A stretch of DNA of 64,000 nucleotides from Marilutibacter chinensis (GTDB taxonomy: Bacteria; Pseudomonadota; Gammaproteobacteria; Xanthomonadales; Xanthomonadaceae): contig NZ_JAKJPO010000015.1 in assembly GCF_021725675.1 (NCBI RefSeq), forward strand, positions 1 through 64,000, read 5' to 3'. A program made the position numbers and the translations under genes. Position 1 is the stretch's first letter. Each line of letters opens with the position of its first letter. The notes beneath the pieces were generated by a model. It was not told the DNA's origin. It did not search any database and worked only from the letters and a program-made list of their open reading frames with translations. Positions 53,834 to 64,000 of the stretch are shown one piece after another.

Positions 53834-54255
53834 GCCGGCATTCCGAACAGGTGGCGGACCACGAACACGGTGGCGGCGCCGGCCGTCATGAAGATCGCCA
53901 CCGCCACCAGCGAGCGTCGCGACAGCCGCGCGAGTCCGCAGATGCCATGGCCGCTGGTGCAGCCGTTGCCGAGGCGGGTACCGAAGCCGACCAGCAGACC
54001 GCCCGCGATCAGCAGGGGCGGCGGAAAGCCGCTGCGTGGCGTCGCGCCGGTGAATGCGAACCACGCGCCCGCGCCCAGCACCAGTCCGATGAGGAACGCC
54101 AGCCGCCAGCCGCGTCCCTCGCCGGATTCGATCGCATTGTTGAGCACGCCGCTGACTCCTGCGATGCGGCCGAGTGCGGCCAGCAGCCAGGTCGCGGCGA
54201 GGCCGATCAACGCGCCGCCGGCGAGGGCGGAGACGGGGGTGAATTCGGTGGACAT
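53830..54255 (-). CDS. YeeE/YedE-family membrane protein, first half-unit
   Basis: A 141-residue membrane protein with about four helices and the cysteine-bearing loop RLGNGCTSGHGICGLARLS, the hallmark of YeeE/YedE sulfur-transport proteins. It probably forms a complex with the next gene's product. It is 11 bases downstream of the metallo-hydrolase stop, in the BigR-controlled operon. Confidence 0.88.
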   Translation of the reverse strand: MSTEFTPVSALAGGALIGLAATWLLAALGRIAGVSGVLNNAIESGEGRGWRLAFLIGLVLGAGAWFAFTGATPRSGFPPPLLIAGGLLVGFGTRLGNGCTSGHGICGLARLSRRSLVAVAIFMTAGAATVFVVRHLFGMPA

Positions 54256-54266
54256 CGATCGGACTC

Positions 54267-55133
<867 letters not shown>

Positions 55134-55159
55134 GGCGTTCTCTCCAATCCGGATACGGC

Positions 55160-55200
55160 ATTGTATTAGATATTGCTTATTTAGCAATATTGAATATAAT
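55160..55200. promoter_or_regulatory. BigR-type operator overlapping divergent promoters
   Basis: Perfect 8-base arms ATATTGCT (55170-55177) and AGCAATAT (55183-55190) around a 5-base spacer; TATT and AATA extend the symmetry. Rightward TTGCTT (55173) and TATAAT (55195-55200) drive the repressor gene; leftward TTGCTA (55187-55182) and TACAAT (55165-55160) drive the hydrolase operon, both with 16-base spacers. One repressor bound here would cover both -35 boxes. Confidence 0.88.
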
Positions 55201-55239
55201 GCGGGCGATGGCTGTCCCTTCCAAGAACGGAGTGCTGCC

Positions 55240-55578
55240 TTGAACACCGTCCACCGCGCGCATCCGGCAGGCATCGATGCCGCCCGGATGCAGGTCCACG
55301 CCGCCGACGCCTCGGCGTTGCTGAAGACGCTCGGCAATCCGCAGCGCCTGATGATCCTGTGCCACCTGGTCGCGGGAGAACTCGGCGTCGGCGCGCTGCA
55401 CGCGCGTCTGTCGCTGTCGCAGTCGGCGCTGTCCCAGCATCTGGCGGTGCTGCGCGAGGCCGGCATCGTCGCCACCCGCCGCGACGGAGTACAGGTGTTC
55501 TATTCGCTGCAGCCCGGACCGGCGCAGCAGGTGATGGCCGCCCTCCATCGCATCTACTGCGAGGGAGACGCGCCATGA
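55240..55578 (+). CDS. bigR: ArsR-family repressor, BigR-like persulfide sensor
   Basis: A 112-residue winged-helix repressor (LLKTLGNPQRLMILCHLVAGE, LSLSQSALSQHLAVLREAGIVATRRDGVQVFYSL). Two cysteines, Cys41 in LMILCHL and Cys107 in RIYCEG, are in the places where BigR/SqrR repressors form a disulfide or polysulfide bridge on exposure to persulfide. No metal-binding CxC motif is present. It is divergent from the sulfur operon and shares the palindromic operator with it. The TTG start has GGAG 8 bases upstream; ATG 55288 would remove the first 16 residues. Confidence 0.88.
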   Translation: MNTVHRAHPAGIDAARMQVHAADASALLKTLGNPQRLMILCHLVAGELGVGALHARLSLSQSALSQHLAVLREAGIVATRRDGVQVFYSLQPGPAQQVMAALHRIYCEGDAP

Positions 55579-56150
55579 CGCCCTTGCGAGGGTGGCGCGC
55601 CGCGATGCCGCCGGTTTTCTTTCTCGCCGCCGGGCTGACCGCCTGCGCGACTCCGATCCCACCCGCCGTTCCGATGACGAGGACCGCAACCGCCATGTCC
55701 CACGACCCCGCTCTCCGTTTCGACGTGCCCCAGCTGCGCAGGCCGCGTCCCGGACTGATCACCGGCGGCCAGCCCGATGCATCGGCCTGGCGCGGGCTGA
55801 AGGCGCAGGGCGTCACCACCGTGATCAATCTGCGTACTGCCGAAGAGCTCGCCGGGCGCGACGTGGCGGCCGAGGTCGCCGCCGCGGGCATGCGCTACCA
55901 CGCGATCCCGGTGGCCGGCGCGGCCGGCATCAACGGCGACAACGCCGCGGCGCTGCGCGCGCTGCTGGAGGACGCGAACGGCACGGTGCTGGTGCATTGC
56001 GCGTCCGGCAACCGGGTCGGCGGGTTGATCGCGCTCGGTGCCGCCCAGGGCGGGTTGCCCGCGGAACAGGCGCTGGAACTGGGCAAGGCCGCCGGGCTTA
56101 CGGGTGCCGAAGCGCAGGTCCGCCAGCAGTTGGGATTGTCGGCCGAATAG
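55575..56150 (+). CDS. DUF442/phosphatase-like lipoprotein
   Basis: A 191-residue protein with a lipoprotein-like signal (lipobox LTAC near residue 24). The rest is a dual-specificity-phosphatase-like fold of the DUF442 type: LRRPRPGLITGGQPDASAWRGLKAQGVTTVINLRTAEE and the P-loop VHCASGNRVGG (HCxxGxR). Related domains are fused to the metallo-hydrolase in some Blh proteins; here the domain is separate and exported. It overlaps the repressor by ATGA, so it is part of the BigR transcript. Its substrate is unknown. Confidence 0.82.
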   Translation: MTPLRGWRAAMPPVFFLAAGLTACATPIPPAVPMTRTATAMSHDPALRFDVPQLRRPRPGLITGGQPDASAWRGLKAQGVTTVINLRTAEELAGRDVAAEVAAAGMRYHAIPVAGAAGINGDNAAALRALLEDANGTVLVHCASGNRVGGLIALGAAQGGLPAEQALELGKAAGLTGAEAQVRQQLGLSAE

Positions 56151-56171
56151 ACGGCGCCAGGCGGCGTAGGC

Positions 56172-56996
56172 TCAGCCGCCGAGCGCGGCGTTGAGGACCT
56201 TGGCCAGGTGCTGCCCGCCCAGGCGCAGCTGCCGTTCGGCGACCGGCTGCCAGCGCCCGGCATAGGCCGGGTCCAGCGAGCCCTTCGGCGGATAGAAGCC
56301 GGGACTCTCGACGATCCTGCAGGAAGCTTCGGCCCAGGCGGCCGGCCCCCCGGGCGCCGCGTGCGCGTCGGCGGATGCGGGCGCCGGCGATTGCCGCAGG
56401 CGGGCGAGCCAGCCTGCTTCGTCGAGACCGGCGCCGGCCAGCAGGCCGCTGTCCCACAGCGCATGCAGGTTGCTGCCGCGGCCATCGACGTTGATCTGAT
56501 GGGTATTGCCGCCGCGGTCGTCGGCGCGACCGGCGTGCAGCGGCTGGTGGACGTCGCCGACGAAGTGGACGACGAATTTCAGCGCCTGCAGGCGCGCAGC
56601 CCGCGGCCGGCCGTGATCGGCGAGGATCGCCAACTGCGCGTCGATCGCCGCGACCACGCAGTCGCCGCGCGGACAGTCGCGTGCGGGGTCGTAGCGGCAA
56701 CCGTTCCCGGCGCCATCTTCCGGAGCGATGTTGACGTAGTGCCAGCGCGCGCTGCGACGGCCGAGATCGGGGTCGTGGGCGCGCAGCTCGTCGGCCCAGT
56801 TGGCGATGCCGGCCAGGCTGGGTTCGGCTTCCCCGGCGAGCAGCCGTCGCGCTTCGGCCCGGGCTTGCGGCGTCATTCCGTCCCAGGCGAGCTCGGCCAC
56901 CAGGCGGTGGCCGAGCGGGCCCCAGGCATGGGCGGGAACGGGCAGGACGAGGGTCGCGGCCAGGACGGCGGCGACCAGAACGGTGCGCAGGGTCAT
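56172..56996 (-). CDS. S1/P1 family nuclease, secreted
   Basis: A 274-residue zinc-dependent nuclease. A signal peptide (about 1-24) leaves Trp at the mature N-terminus (AHA-WGPLGHR), which is itself a zinc ligand in this family. Other ligands appear in GHRLVAE, NWADELR, WHYVNI, FVVHFVGDVHQPLHAG and HQINVDGRGSNLHALWD. It degrades single-stranded nucleic acids and probably also acts as a 3'-nucleotidase, in the periplasm or outside. Its partners are unlinked. Confidence 0.94.
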   Translation of the reverse strand: MTLRTVLVAAVLAATLVLPVPAHAWGPLGHRLVAELAWDGMTPQARAEARRLLAGEAEPSLAGIANWADELRAHDPDLGRRSARWHYVNIAPEDGAGNGCRYDPARDCPRGDCVVAAIDAQLAILADHGRPRAARLQALKFVVHFVGDVHQPLHAGRADDRGGNTHQINVDGRGSNLHALWDSGLLAGAGLDEAGWLARLRQSPAPASADAHAAPGGPAAWAEASCRIVESPGFYPPKGSLDPAYAGRWQPVAERQLRLGGQHLAKVLNAALGG

Positions 56997-57166
56997 GCGC
57001 GCTACTCTAGTGCACCGCGGGCGACAGGACATGTGCGCAAGGCGGCGTCTTCGGAAGCGCTCCGGACATTTCCCGGGTTCCGGACTGTCGGTGAGAGAGG
57101 GGCGAATCGCAGCGCTCCCGTCCTTGCGCCCGGCCCGTGCCGCGTCACCCGCGACGCTTCGGTCGA

Positions 57167-57200
57167 CGCCGGCACGCCGGCAAACCCCGGCGTGCCGGCG
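57167..57200. other. Strong hairpin after the ompW stop
   Basis: Arms of 14 bases (57167-57180 and 57187-57200) pair perfectly around a CAAACC loop, 11 bases downstream of the ompW stop on the minus strand. No T-run follows, so it is either a factor-assisted terminator or a stability element. Confidence 0.6.
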
Positions 57201-57211
57201 GGACGGAGACC

Positions 57212-57835
57212 TCAGAACCGGAACACGTAGGCGACGCCGTAGATGAAGGGATCGATGTCGACCGTGCCCAGGTCGGCACCGTCCAGCCTGACGTCGGTAT
57301 CGATGTCGATCCAGCGGGCGTCGACCCGGATCGCGCCGCGCTCGCCGACGTCGAAGTCGATGCCGGCGTGGGCGGCCGCGCCCCAGGAGCCGTCCAGCTC
57401 GAGATCGCTCCCGGCGAGGGCGCCGCGGGTGTCCTCGCTGAAGAAGGTCGTGTAGTTCACGCCGGCGCCGACGAACGGACGCACCGTGCCGCCGCCATTG
57501 AAGTGGTACTGCAGCGAGACCGTCGGTGGCAGGTGGCGGGTGCTGCCGACCGTGCCCAGTCCGTCTATCGCGATGTCGTGTTCGAACGGCAGCGACGCGA
57601 GCACCTCGATGCCGAGGTTGTCGCGCAGGAAATACTCGAAGGTGATGGTCGGACGGACGTTGTCGTCGACCTCGACGTCCAGGGTGCCGCCGGCGAGGCT
57701 GCCGTTGTCGGACTTGGGGTCGACGACGTGGGCACCCACGCCAAGGGTCCACTCGCCCTGGGACTGGGCCAGGACCGGCGTCGCGAAGGTCGCGACGGCC
57801 AGGGCGAGGGTGCAGGTGATCGGGTGCATACGCAT
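57212..57835 (-). CDS. ompW: OmpW-family outer-membrane protein
   Basis: An eight-stranded barrel protein of 207 residues. The signal peptide (about 1-24) ends near PVLAQ; the barrel starts SQGEWTLGVGAHVVDPKSDNG and ends DPFIYGVAYVFRF with the C-terminal aromatic. VEVDDNVRPTITFEYFLRDNLGIEVLASLPFEHDI is typical. ATG 57835 is chosen because GGAG lies 8 bases upstream; a TTG six bases earlier is a poor alternative. An FNR-type palindrome lies 61 bases upstream. Function in small hydrophobic compound passage is known for the family. Confidence 0.94.
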   Translation of the reverse strand: MRMHPITCTLALAVATFATPVLAQSQGEWTLGVGAHVVDPKSDNGSLAGGTLDVEVDDNVRPTITFEYFLRDNLGIEVLASLPFEHDIAIDGLGTVGSTRHLPPTVSLQYHFNGGGTVRPFVGAGVNYTTFFSEDTRGALAGSDLELDGSWGAAAHAGIDFDVGERGAIRVDARWIDIDTDVRLDGADLGTVDIDPFIYGVAYVFRF

Positions 57836-57895
57836 GGGCAAGACTCCTTTCCAGTTGGGTTGGCGCCACTATCCGCCTTCGCCAGTGTCGCGACT

Positions 57896-57909
57896 TGACC
57901 GAGCTCAAA
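57896..57909. promoter_or_regulatory. FNR/ANR-like binding site
   Basis: TTGAC-CGAG-CTCAA matches the TTGAT-N4-ATCAA consensus at all core TTGA/TCAA positions. It lies 60 bases before ompW on one side and 228 before gap on the other. ompW is oxygen-regulated by FNR in enterics, which favours a role there. Confidence 0.4.
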
Positions 57910-58070
57910 TCCGTGAACCCGGCTGGAAAAGCTCCTGGCCTCGAAGGTGCGAACCGTCCGCCGGAGCGTGGCGGGATGGTGCCGGTCGCGAGTCAAGGCA
58001 GACGCCGTCCGCGCGGGGGCCGCGGCCGGGGTGCGGGACGGGCCGCGCGGGACGGGCTGCGAGAACGGGC

Positions 58071-59138
<1,068 letters not shown>

Positions 59139-59195
59139 CCGTGCGCCGCTGAGCGACCCATCGCGGGCGCGATCCGGTCGGGGAAAGGGGATGCC

Positions 59196-60902
59196 CTAGA
59201 CGCCGACCCGGTCGCGCCCGTTGCGTTTGGCCCGGTACAACGCCTCGTCGGCCTGCGACAGCAGCCGGTCCATGAACTGCGGCGACGGCTGCACGGCGAC
59301 GCCGATGCTGATCGTGACCACGCCGTGGATGCCGTCGGCATGCGGGATGCCGGTGTTGCGCACGTTGCTGCTCAGCCGCTGGGCGACCTCGGTCGCGATC
59401 CCTTCGTCGGCATCGCACAGCAGGATCGCGAACTCCTCGCCGCCGACCCGGGCCAGCACGTCGCCCGGGCCGCGCAACAGGCTGGTCATGATGCCGACCA
59501 CCCGCTTGAGCACGGTGTCGCCGGCCGGATGGCCGTAGCGGTCGTTGTAGGCCTTGAAGTGGTCGACGTCGACGATCAGCGCGGCGATCGAGGTGTCGTC
59601 GTATTCCGGCTCTTCGACCAGCGCGTTGACCGCGCGACGGAAGCCGCGCACGTTCAGCGCGCCGGTCAGCGCGTCGATGCTGGCGACCCGCTCCAGCTCT
59701 TCGACCGCCTGCCGCAGATCGGCGGTGCGTGCGGCGATCTCGTCGTCGCGTTCTTCGATCACGGTCTGCAGCGAGGCCGCCAGCCTGCGTTGTTCGTCGA
59801 GCGAGGCGTTGAGTTCGCCGTAGGCGCGACTCAGCCGGTCAGAGAGCTCGCTGACCGCGTCGGCGACCGGCTGCAGCTCCATCGGCATGCGGTCGGTGCC
59901 GTCGCGGTCGACCGGAGCGCCGACTGCGAAGTTGCGCAGTGCGTCGAGCAGACGGCCGGTGCCCGAGGCCAACGCCCGCAACTGCGCCCAGGTTGCGGCC
60001 AGCACGCCCAGGCTGATCAGGATCAGCAGCGCGACGAGAACGAGGGTGTTGCGACTGATCGTCTCCAGCAGCTGGCGGTCGGGCGCCAGCAGGACGAGGG
60101 TCCAGCCGCTGCGCATCCGCGAGCGCGACACGAATGCATTGCCGTCGCCAAGGATGCGCCGTTCGAAGCTCGTCCGAGCCAGATGCAGCGGGACCTCCCC
60201 CTGCAGGGTAAGGCGGGGATCGTCGACGATGTCGAGGAACCGGTAAGGCAAACCCTCGGTGGCATGGATGATCCGCCCGCGGCGGTCGAGCAGCAGCATC
60301 TCGTAGCCGCGCGAACGGAACACGTCGCCGCGCTGGTCGACGAAGGTCTCGACGTGGATCGACGCTTCGACGATGCCGTTGAAGTCGCCGTTGCGGATGA
60401 TCGGGGCGGAAATCGCGACCAGCGGATCCTCGCCCAGCGCCCGGCCCTGGAATGCGTTGGAGACGTACGGCCGCAGGTGGCGTTCGGGATTCCGGAAATA
60501 CTCGCGGTCGGCGACGCTCCGTGGCGCGTCGTCCCTCTGCATGACGACCGTCGACGGGGCGTGGGCGATGATGCGCCCGTCGCGATCGGTCACCAATGCG
60601 CTGATCAGGCCCGGGTAGGCGGCGAGCAGGCTGTCCAGGTCGGCCGACCAGTCGTCGCTGCCGTTTCCGCGGTTCTGCGCAAGCATGGCCATGCCGGCGA
60701 GCCGGCTGTGGATGAAGTCGTCGATCGACGAGGCGGTCAGGCTGGCGGACAGGCCGGTCTGCTCGCCGAGCGAGCGATGCTCGGACTGGTACTGCTGCCA
60801 GAGCATGACCCCGCTGAACAACAGCGCCGGCACCAGCGCGGCAAAGAGAAGCAGCTGGGTGAACCGCCGGCGCAGGGACCACGATTGTCCGGGAGAGACC
60901 AA
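59196..60902 (-). CDS. Membrane diguanylate cyclase with periplasmic CACHE domain
   Basis: Makes c-di-GMP. The 568-residue product has a membrane helix (about 14-36), a periplasmic sensor domain of dCACHE type (about 40-275; ALVTDRDGRIIAHAPS and REYFRNPERHLRPYVSNAF), a second helix (about 285-308), a coiled linker (about 355-420) and a C-terminal GGDEF domain with active-site GGEEF and the metal DVDHFKAYNDRYGH. The inhibitory I-site RxxD is absent: the residues before GGEEF read RGPGDVLAR. TTG 60902 is the only plausible start before an upstream in-frame stop. Confidence 0.9.
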   Translation of the reverse strand: MVSPGQSWSLRRRFTQLLLFAALVPALLFSGVMLWQQYQSEHRSLGEQTGLSASLTASSIDDFIHSRLAGMAMLAQNRGNGSDDWSADLDSLLAAYPGLISALVTDRDGRIIAHAPSTVVMQRDDAPRSVADREYFRNPERHLRPYVSNAFQGRALGEDPLVAISAPIIRNGDFNGIVEASIHVETFVDQRGDVFRSRGYEMLLLDRRGRIIHATEGLPYRFLDIVDDPRLTLQGEVPLHLARTSFERRILGDGNAFVSRSRMRSGWTLVLLAPDRQLLETISRNTLVLVALLILISLGVLAATWAQLRALASGTGRLLDALRNFAVGAPVDRDGTDRMPMELQPVADAVSELSDRLSRAYGELNASLDEQRRLAASLQTVIEERDDEIAARTADLRQAVEELERVASIDALTGALNVRGFRRAVNALVEEPEYDDTSIAALIVDVDHFKAYNDRYGHPAGDTVLKRVVGIMTSLLRGPGDVLARVGGEEFAILLCDADEGIATEVAQRLSSNVRNTGIPHADGIHGVVTISIGVAVQPSPQFMDRLLSQADEALYRAKRNGRDRVGV

Positions 60903-61383
60903 GGGTGCGGGCGCGCTCGGAGTATTGATGGCCGTACGCTACCGCGCGCGATGAGACGGGGCAATCGCCTGCGCGGCCGCGTTTTCCCGTGTCCGGCGTC
61001 GCCAGCGGGGCTCTGTGACGAGGGTCGCGAATCGCGTGCCGCTGCCGCGAACGACGGCAACCGGGTCGCGGCGCCCGCCGGCGACGAGGCCGGACAGCTG
61101 CGTGGTCGGAAGAGGGAGATCGTCCCGTGGACCCCGCAGGCGGCGTGCAGAATCGTGGACGCAGACAGCGCCGGCCGGCAGGACCCCGACCTCCGCGTCC
61201 ACTCGGGGGAGCGGCGCGAAGTGGCGGCGTCCGTGCCGCCGTTCACGCTGCTTGGAACAGGGAGTCTCCTTCGTCCCCCGATGCATCCCTGCGCGGCATC
61301 CTTACCGGTGCGTCCGTGCCGGCGATGGCTCCGTCCACCGCGTGGACCGCGTCCCGGCGAACACGGGTGGCGACGCGGAACGC
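60903..61383. other. Gap without a gene
   Basis: No open reading frame with family-like content or start signals is found in these 481 bases, and no clear terminator for nrdB on the minus strand. GC-rich sequence without recognisable repeats. Confidence 0.5.
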
Positions 61384-62397
61384 TCAGAACGCCGCATCGA
61401 AGGCGACCTCGCCGCTGACGCCGACCTGATATGCGGACACGCGCCGCTCGAAGAAGTTGGTGACCTCCTGCACGTCCTGCAGATCCATGAAGCCGAACGG
61501 ATTGACGGCGCCGAACCGCTTTGGCAGTCCGAGCTGTCCCAGTCGCTGGTCCGCGCAGTACTCCAGGTACTGGCGCATGTCCTTCAGCGACAGGCCGACC
61601 ACGCCGCCCGACAGCACGTCCTGCGCGAACTGCATCTCGCAATCCACCGCTTCCTCCAGCATCGTAACGACGCGCTGTTTCAGTTCTTCGTCGAACAGCC
61701 CGGGCTCTTCCTTGCGCACGGTGTCGATGACCTCGAATGCGAACGCCATGTGGCAGCTTTCGTCGCGGAACACCCAGTTGGTGCCCGAGGCCAGCCCGTG
61801 CAGCAGCCCGCGTGAACGCAGGTAGTAGACATAGGCGAACGCGGCGAAGAAGAACAGGCCTTCGATGCAGCAGGCGAAGCAGATCAGGTTGAGCAGGAAC
61901 TGGCGGCGCTGCCCGGGCGTCTCGATCCGTCGCAGGTCCTGGATCGAATCCATCCACCTGAAGCAGAACTCGGCCTTGGCGCGGATCGACGGAATGTTCT
62001 CCACCGCGGCGAAGGCCTTCGCACGCGCGACCGGATCCGGCAGGTAGGTGTCGAGCAGGGTCAGGTAGAACTGCACGTGCAGCGCCTCCTCGTACAGCTG
62101 GCGCGACAGGTACATGCGCGCCTCGGGCGCGTTGATGTGCTGGTAGAGGTTCAGCACCAGGTTGTTGGCGACGATCGAATCACCGGTGGCGAAGAACGCC
62201 ACCAGCCGTTCGATCAGGTGCCGTTCGGCCGGGCCGAACTTCTGGCGCAGGTCGTTGACATCGAGCGAGAAGTCGACTTCCTCGACGGTCCAGGTGTTGC
62301 GGATCGCGTCGCGGTACATCTCGTAGAAGCGCGGATAGCGCATCGGTCGCAGGGTGAGGTCAAAGCCGGGGTCGAGGAGGTGGCTGTCGGTGCTCAT
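61384..62397 (-). CDS. nrdB: Ribonucleotide reductase class Ia beta subunit
   Basis: Holds the tyrosyl radical-diiron cofactor for deoxyribonucleotide synthesis. The 337-residue product contains the first-shell ligands in ATGDSIVANN and in EALHVQFY, where the spacing E-x2-H-x3-Y matches the metal ligands and radical tyrosine of E. coli NrdB. The second ligand set lies in FCFRWMDS..CCIEGLFFF and RDESCHMAF. C-terminal residues end VSGEVAFDAAF, where the family docks into NrdA. It overlaps the nrdA stop by ATGA. Confidence 0.95.
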   Translation of the reverse strand: MSTDSHLLDPGFDLTLRPMRYPRFYEMYRDAIRNTWTVEEVDFSLDVNDLRQKFGPAERHLIERLVAFFATGDSIVANNLVLNLYQHINAPEARMYLSRQLYEEALHVQFYLTLLDTYLPDPVARAKAFAAVENIPSIRAKAEFCFRWMDSIQDLRRIETPGQRRQFLLNLICFACCIEGLFFFAAFAYVYYLRSRGLLHGLASGTNWVFRDESCHMAFAFEVIDTVRKEEPGLFDEELKQRVVTMLEEAVDCEMQFAQDVLSGGVVGLSLKDMRQYLEYCADQRLGQLGLPKRFGAVNPFGFMDLQDVQEVTNFFERRVSAYQVGVSGEVAFDAAF

Positions 62398-64000
62398 TGG
62401 CAGGCCTCGCAGGATTCGGGGTTCTCCAGCGAACAGGCGACGGCGGCAGCCGGCGCGACGCTGCTCACGGTCGACTTGGCGATCTTCGTGGCAGGCCGCG
62501 AGCGCAGGTAGTAGGTGGTCTTCAGCCCCTTCTTCCACGCGTACATGTACATCGACGACAGCTGGCCGATGTTCGGACTCTCGATGAACAGGTTCAGCGA
62601 CTGGCTCTGGTCGATGAAGGCGCCACGGTCCGCCGCCATGTCGATCAACGAGCGCATCGGCAGTTCCCAGGCGGTGCGGTAGACCGCGCGCAGCGCTTCG
62701 GGGATCGCGTCGATGCCCTGGATCGAGCCCTCGGCCATCTTGATCCGGTCGCGCAGTTCCGGCGTCCACTGGCCCAGCTTCTTCAGCTCTTCCACGAGGT
62801 AGCGATTGACCACGATGAAGTCGCCCGACAGCGTCTCGCGCTTGAACAGGTTCGATACCTGCGGCTCGATGCACTCGTAGCAACCGGCGATGGACGCGAT
62901 CGTCGCGGTCGGAGCGATCGCGATCAGCAACGAGTTGCGCAGGCCATGCTCCCCGATCCGCGCCCGCAGCGCGTCCCACTCCAGCGATGCGGAAGGTCCG
63001 ACGCCCCAGGCCTCGAACTGCAGCTCGCCGCGCGAGGCGCGGGTGTCCTCGAAGCCGGGATGCCTGCCGCGTTCCATTGCCAGCTCGTTCGATGCCGACA
63101 GCGCGTGGAAATAGATGTGCTCGGCGATCTGCATCGACAGTGCGCGTGCCGGTTCGGAATCGAACGGAAGCCTCAGCTTGAAGAACACGTCCTGCAGGCC
63201 CATCACCCCGAGCCCGACCGGCCGCCACTTCAGGTTGGCGCGGCGCGCGGTCTCGATCGGGTAGAAATTCAGGTCGATCACGCGGTCGAGCTGGCGTATC
63301 GCGAGCCGTACCGTCTCGCTCAGCTTCCCGAAATCGAATGTCCCGGCCTGGCCATGCACCGGCCCCTCTTCGAACAACTCAACATGGTGGGAGAGGTTGA
63401 TCGAACCGAGGTTGCAGACCGCGGTCTCGTCCTGCGAGGTGACCTCGAGGATCTCGGTGCACAGGTTCGACAGGTGGACCACGTTGCCTTCGCGCAGGGT
63501 CTGGTTGCAGGCACGGTTGGACTTGTCCTTGAAGTTCATCCAGCCGTTGCCGGTCTGGGCGAGGGTGCGCATCATCCGCGCGTACAACTCGCGCGCCTTG
63601 ACCTGCTTCGTCGCCAGCCCGGCTGCCTCGGCGGCGCGGTAGGCGGTGTCGAAGGCGTCGCCCCACAGGTCCGTCAGCTGAGGCACCCGGGCCGGATCGA
63701 ACAGCGACCACTCCGCGTCGGCCTCGACCCGGCGCATGAACTCGTCCGGGATCCAGTTGGCGAGGTTGAGGTTGTGGGTGCGCCGCGCCTCGTCGCCGGT
63801 GTTGTCGCGCAGTTCCAGGAACTCCTCGACGTCGGCATGCCAGGGTTCGAGGTACACGCACGCCGCGCCCTTGCGCTTGCCGCCCTGGTTGACCGCGGCG
63901 ACCGAGGCGTCGAGCGTCTTCAGCCACGGCACGATGCCGTTGCTCAGGCCATTGGTGCTGCGGATCAGCGAACCGTGCGAGCGGATGCGGGTGTAGCTCA
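62394..64000 (-). CDS. nrdA: Ribonucleotide reductase class Ia alpha subunit (3' part)
   Basis: The C-terminal 535 residues of the catalytic subunit; the 5' end lies beyond the window. The visible part begins within the catalytic barrel (SYTRIRSHGSLIRSTNGLSNGIVPWLKTLD) and has the active-site NLCTEILE (N-x-C-x-E) after REGNVVHLS, CNLGSINLSHH, the radical-transfer tyrosines near the C-terminus (KTTYYLRS) and the C-terminal redox pair CEAC. The operon order is nrdA-nrdB with overlapping start and stop. Confidence 0.96.
   Translation of the reverse strand, partial: SYTRIRSHGSLIRSTNGLSNGIVPWLKTLDASVAAVNQGGKRKGAACVYLEPWHADVEEFLELRDNTGDEARRTHNLNLANWIPDEFMRRVEADAEWSLFDPARVPQLTDLWGDAFDTAYRAAEAAGLATKQVKARELYARMMRTLAQTGNGWMNFKDKSNRACNQTLREGNVVHLSNLCTEILEVTSQDETAVCNLGSINLSHHVELFEEGPVHGQAGTFDFGKLSETVRLAIRQLDRVIDLNFYPIETARRANLKWRPVGLGVMGLQDVFFKLRLPFDSEPARALSMQIAEHIYFHALSASNELAMERGRHPGFEDTRASRGELQFEAWGVGPSASLEWDALRARIGEHGLRNSLLIAIAPTATIASIAGCYECIEPQVSNLFKRETLSGDFIVVNRYLVEELKKLGQWTPELRDRIKMAEGSIQGIDAIPEALRAVYRTAWELPMRSLIDMAADRGAFIDQSQSLNLFIESPNIGQLSSMYMYAWKKGLKTTYYLRSRPATKIAKSTVSSVAPAAAVACSLENPESCEACQ

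Noticed and set aside
55240..55578. ArsR-family protein read as a metal sensor
   Set aside because: No CxC or histidine-rich metal site; the two cysteines and the neighbouring sulfur genes fit a persulfide sensor.
61015..61815. Plus-strand open frame beginning in the gap beside nrdB
   Set aside because: Its second half is antisense to nrdB and the first half has no start signal or recognisable content.

Overview
The window is a high-GC (by eye about two-thirds G+C) proteobacterial chromosome segment. Several features suggest Xanthomonadales (Xanthomonas/Lysobacter/Luteimonas-like): a Xanthomonas/Caulobacter-type TonB receptor paired with a flavin-dependent halogenase, the divergent pair of penicillin-binding protein 1A and pilMNOPQ, a BigR-type sulfur module as in Xylella, and short TTG/GTG-start overlapping genes. 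This placement is inference from gene content; no rRNA or other marker gene is present.

Region 1 (1-24229) is a glycan-utilisation locus aimed at N-linked, mannose-rich glycans. It encodes glycosylasparaginase, CutC, a GH2 beta-mannosidase, a flavin halogenase, a large TonB receptor, a GH18 endoglycosidase with PKD and two F5/8C domains, two GH92 alpha-mannosidases, a GH99-type endo-mannosidase lipoprotein, a FucP-type sugar:H+ symporter, an AGE-family epimerase/isomerase, a PfkB sugar kinase and a LacI regulator. Seven copies of a palindrome close to TTTGGATCGATCCAAA sit in front of the locus's transcription units and look like operators of the resident LacI protein. The likely flow is glycan capture and trimming outside the cytoplasm, mannose import, mannose to fructose by the AGE enzyme, and fructose to fructose-6-phosphate by the kinase.

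Region 2 (24285-28835) holds housekeeping and small genes: a nucleoside hydrolase that may be leaderless, rpmE2, citrate synthase, a secreted unknown protein behind a structured 5' leader, and a conserved unknown protein.

Region 3 (28836-44294) carries the penicillin-binding protein 1A gene divergent from pilMNOPQ (type IV pilus alignment complex and secretin), then a MoxR/DUF58/VWA/BatD operon. Two related inverted-repeat elements (37991-38077 and 44111-44194) lie inside and just after that operon. A REPIN-like inverted pair lies at 28877-29015.

Region 4 (44298-52636) has a dicarboxylate symporter, transketolase, a small methyltransferase-like protein, an acetyl-CoA hydrolase/transferase family protein, and a BlaI repressor/M56 peptidase pair in which the peptidase carries a TonB-like C-terminus.

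Region 5 (52680-56150) is a BigR sulfide/persulfide module: TauE/SafE exporter, two YeeE/YedE halves and a persulfide-dioxygenase-like metallo-hydrolase, divergent from an ArsR-family BigR-like repressor and a DUF442-type phosphatase-like lipoprotein, with a palindromic operator between them. Region 6 (56172-64000) contains an S1/P1 nuclease, OmpW, GAPDH, a membrane diguanylate cyclase, nrdB and the 3' part of nrdA. No tRNA, rRNA, CRISPR array, insertion sequence or prophage was seen.
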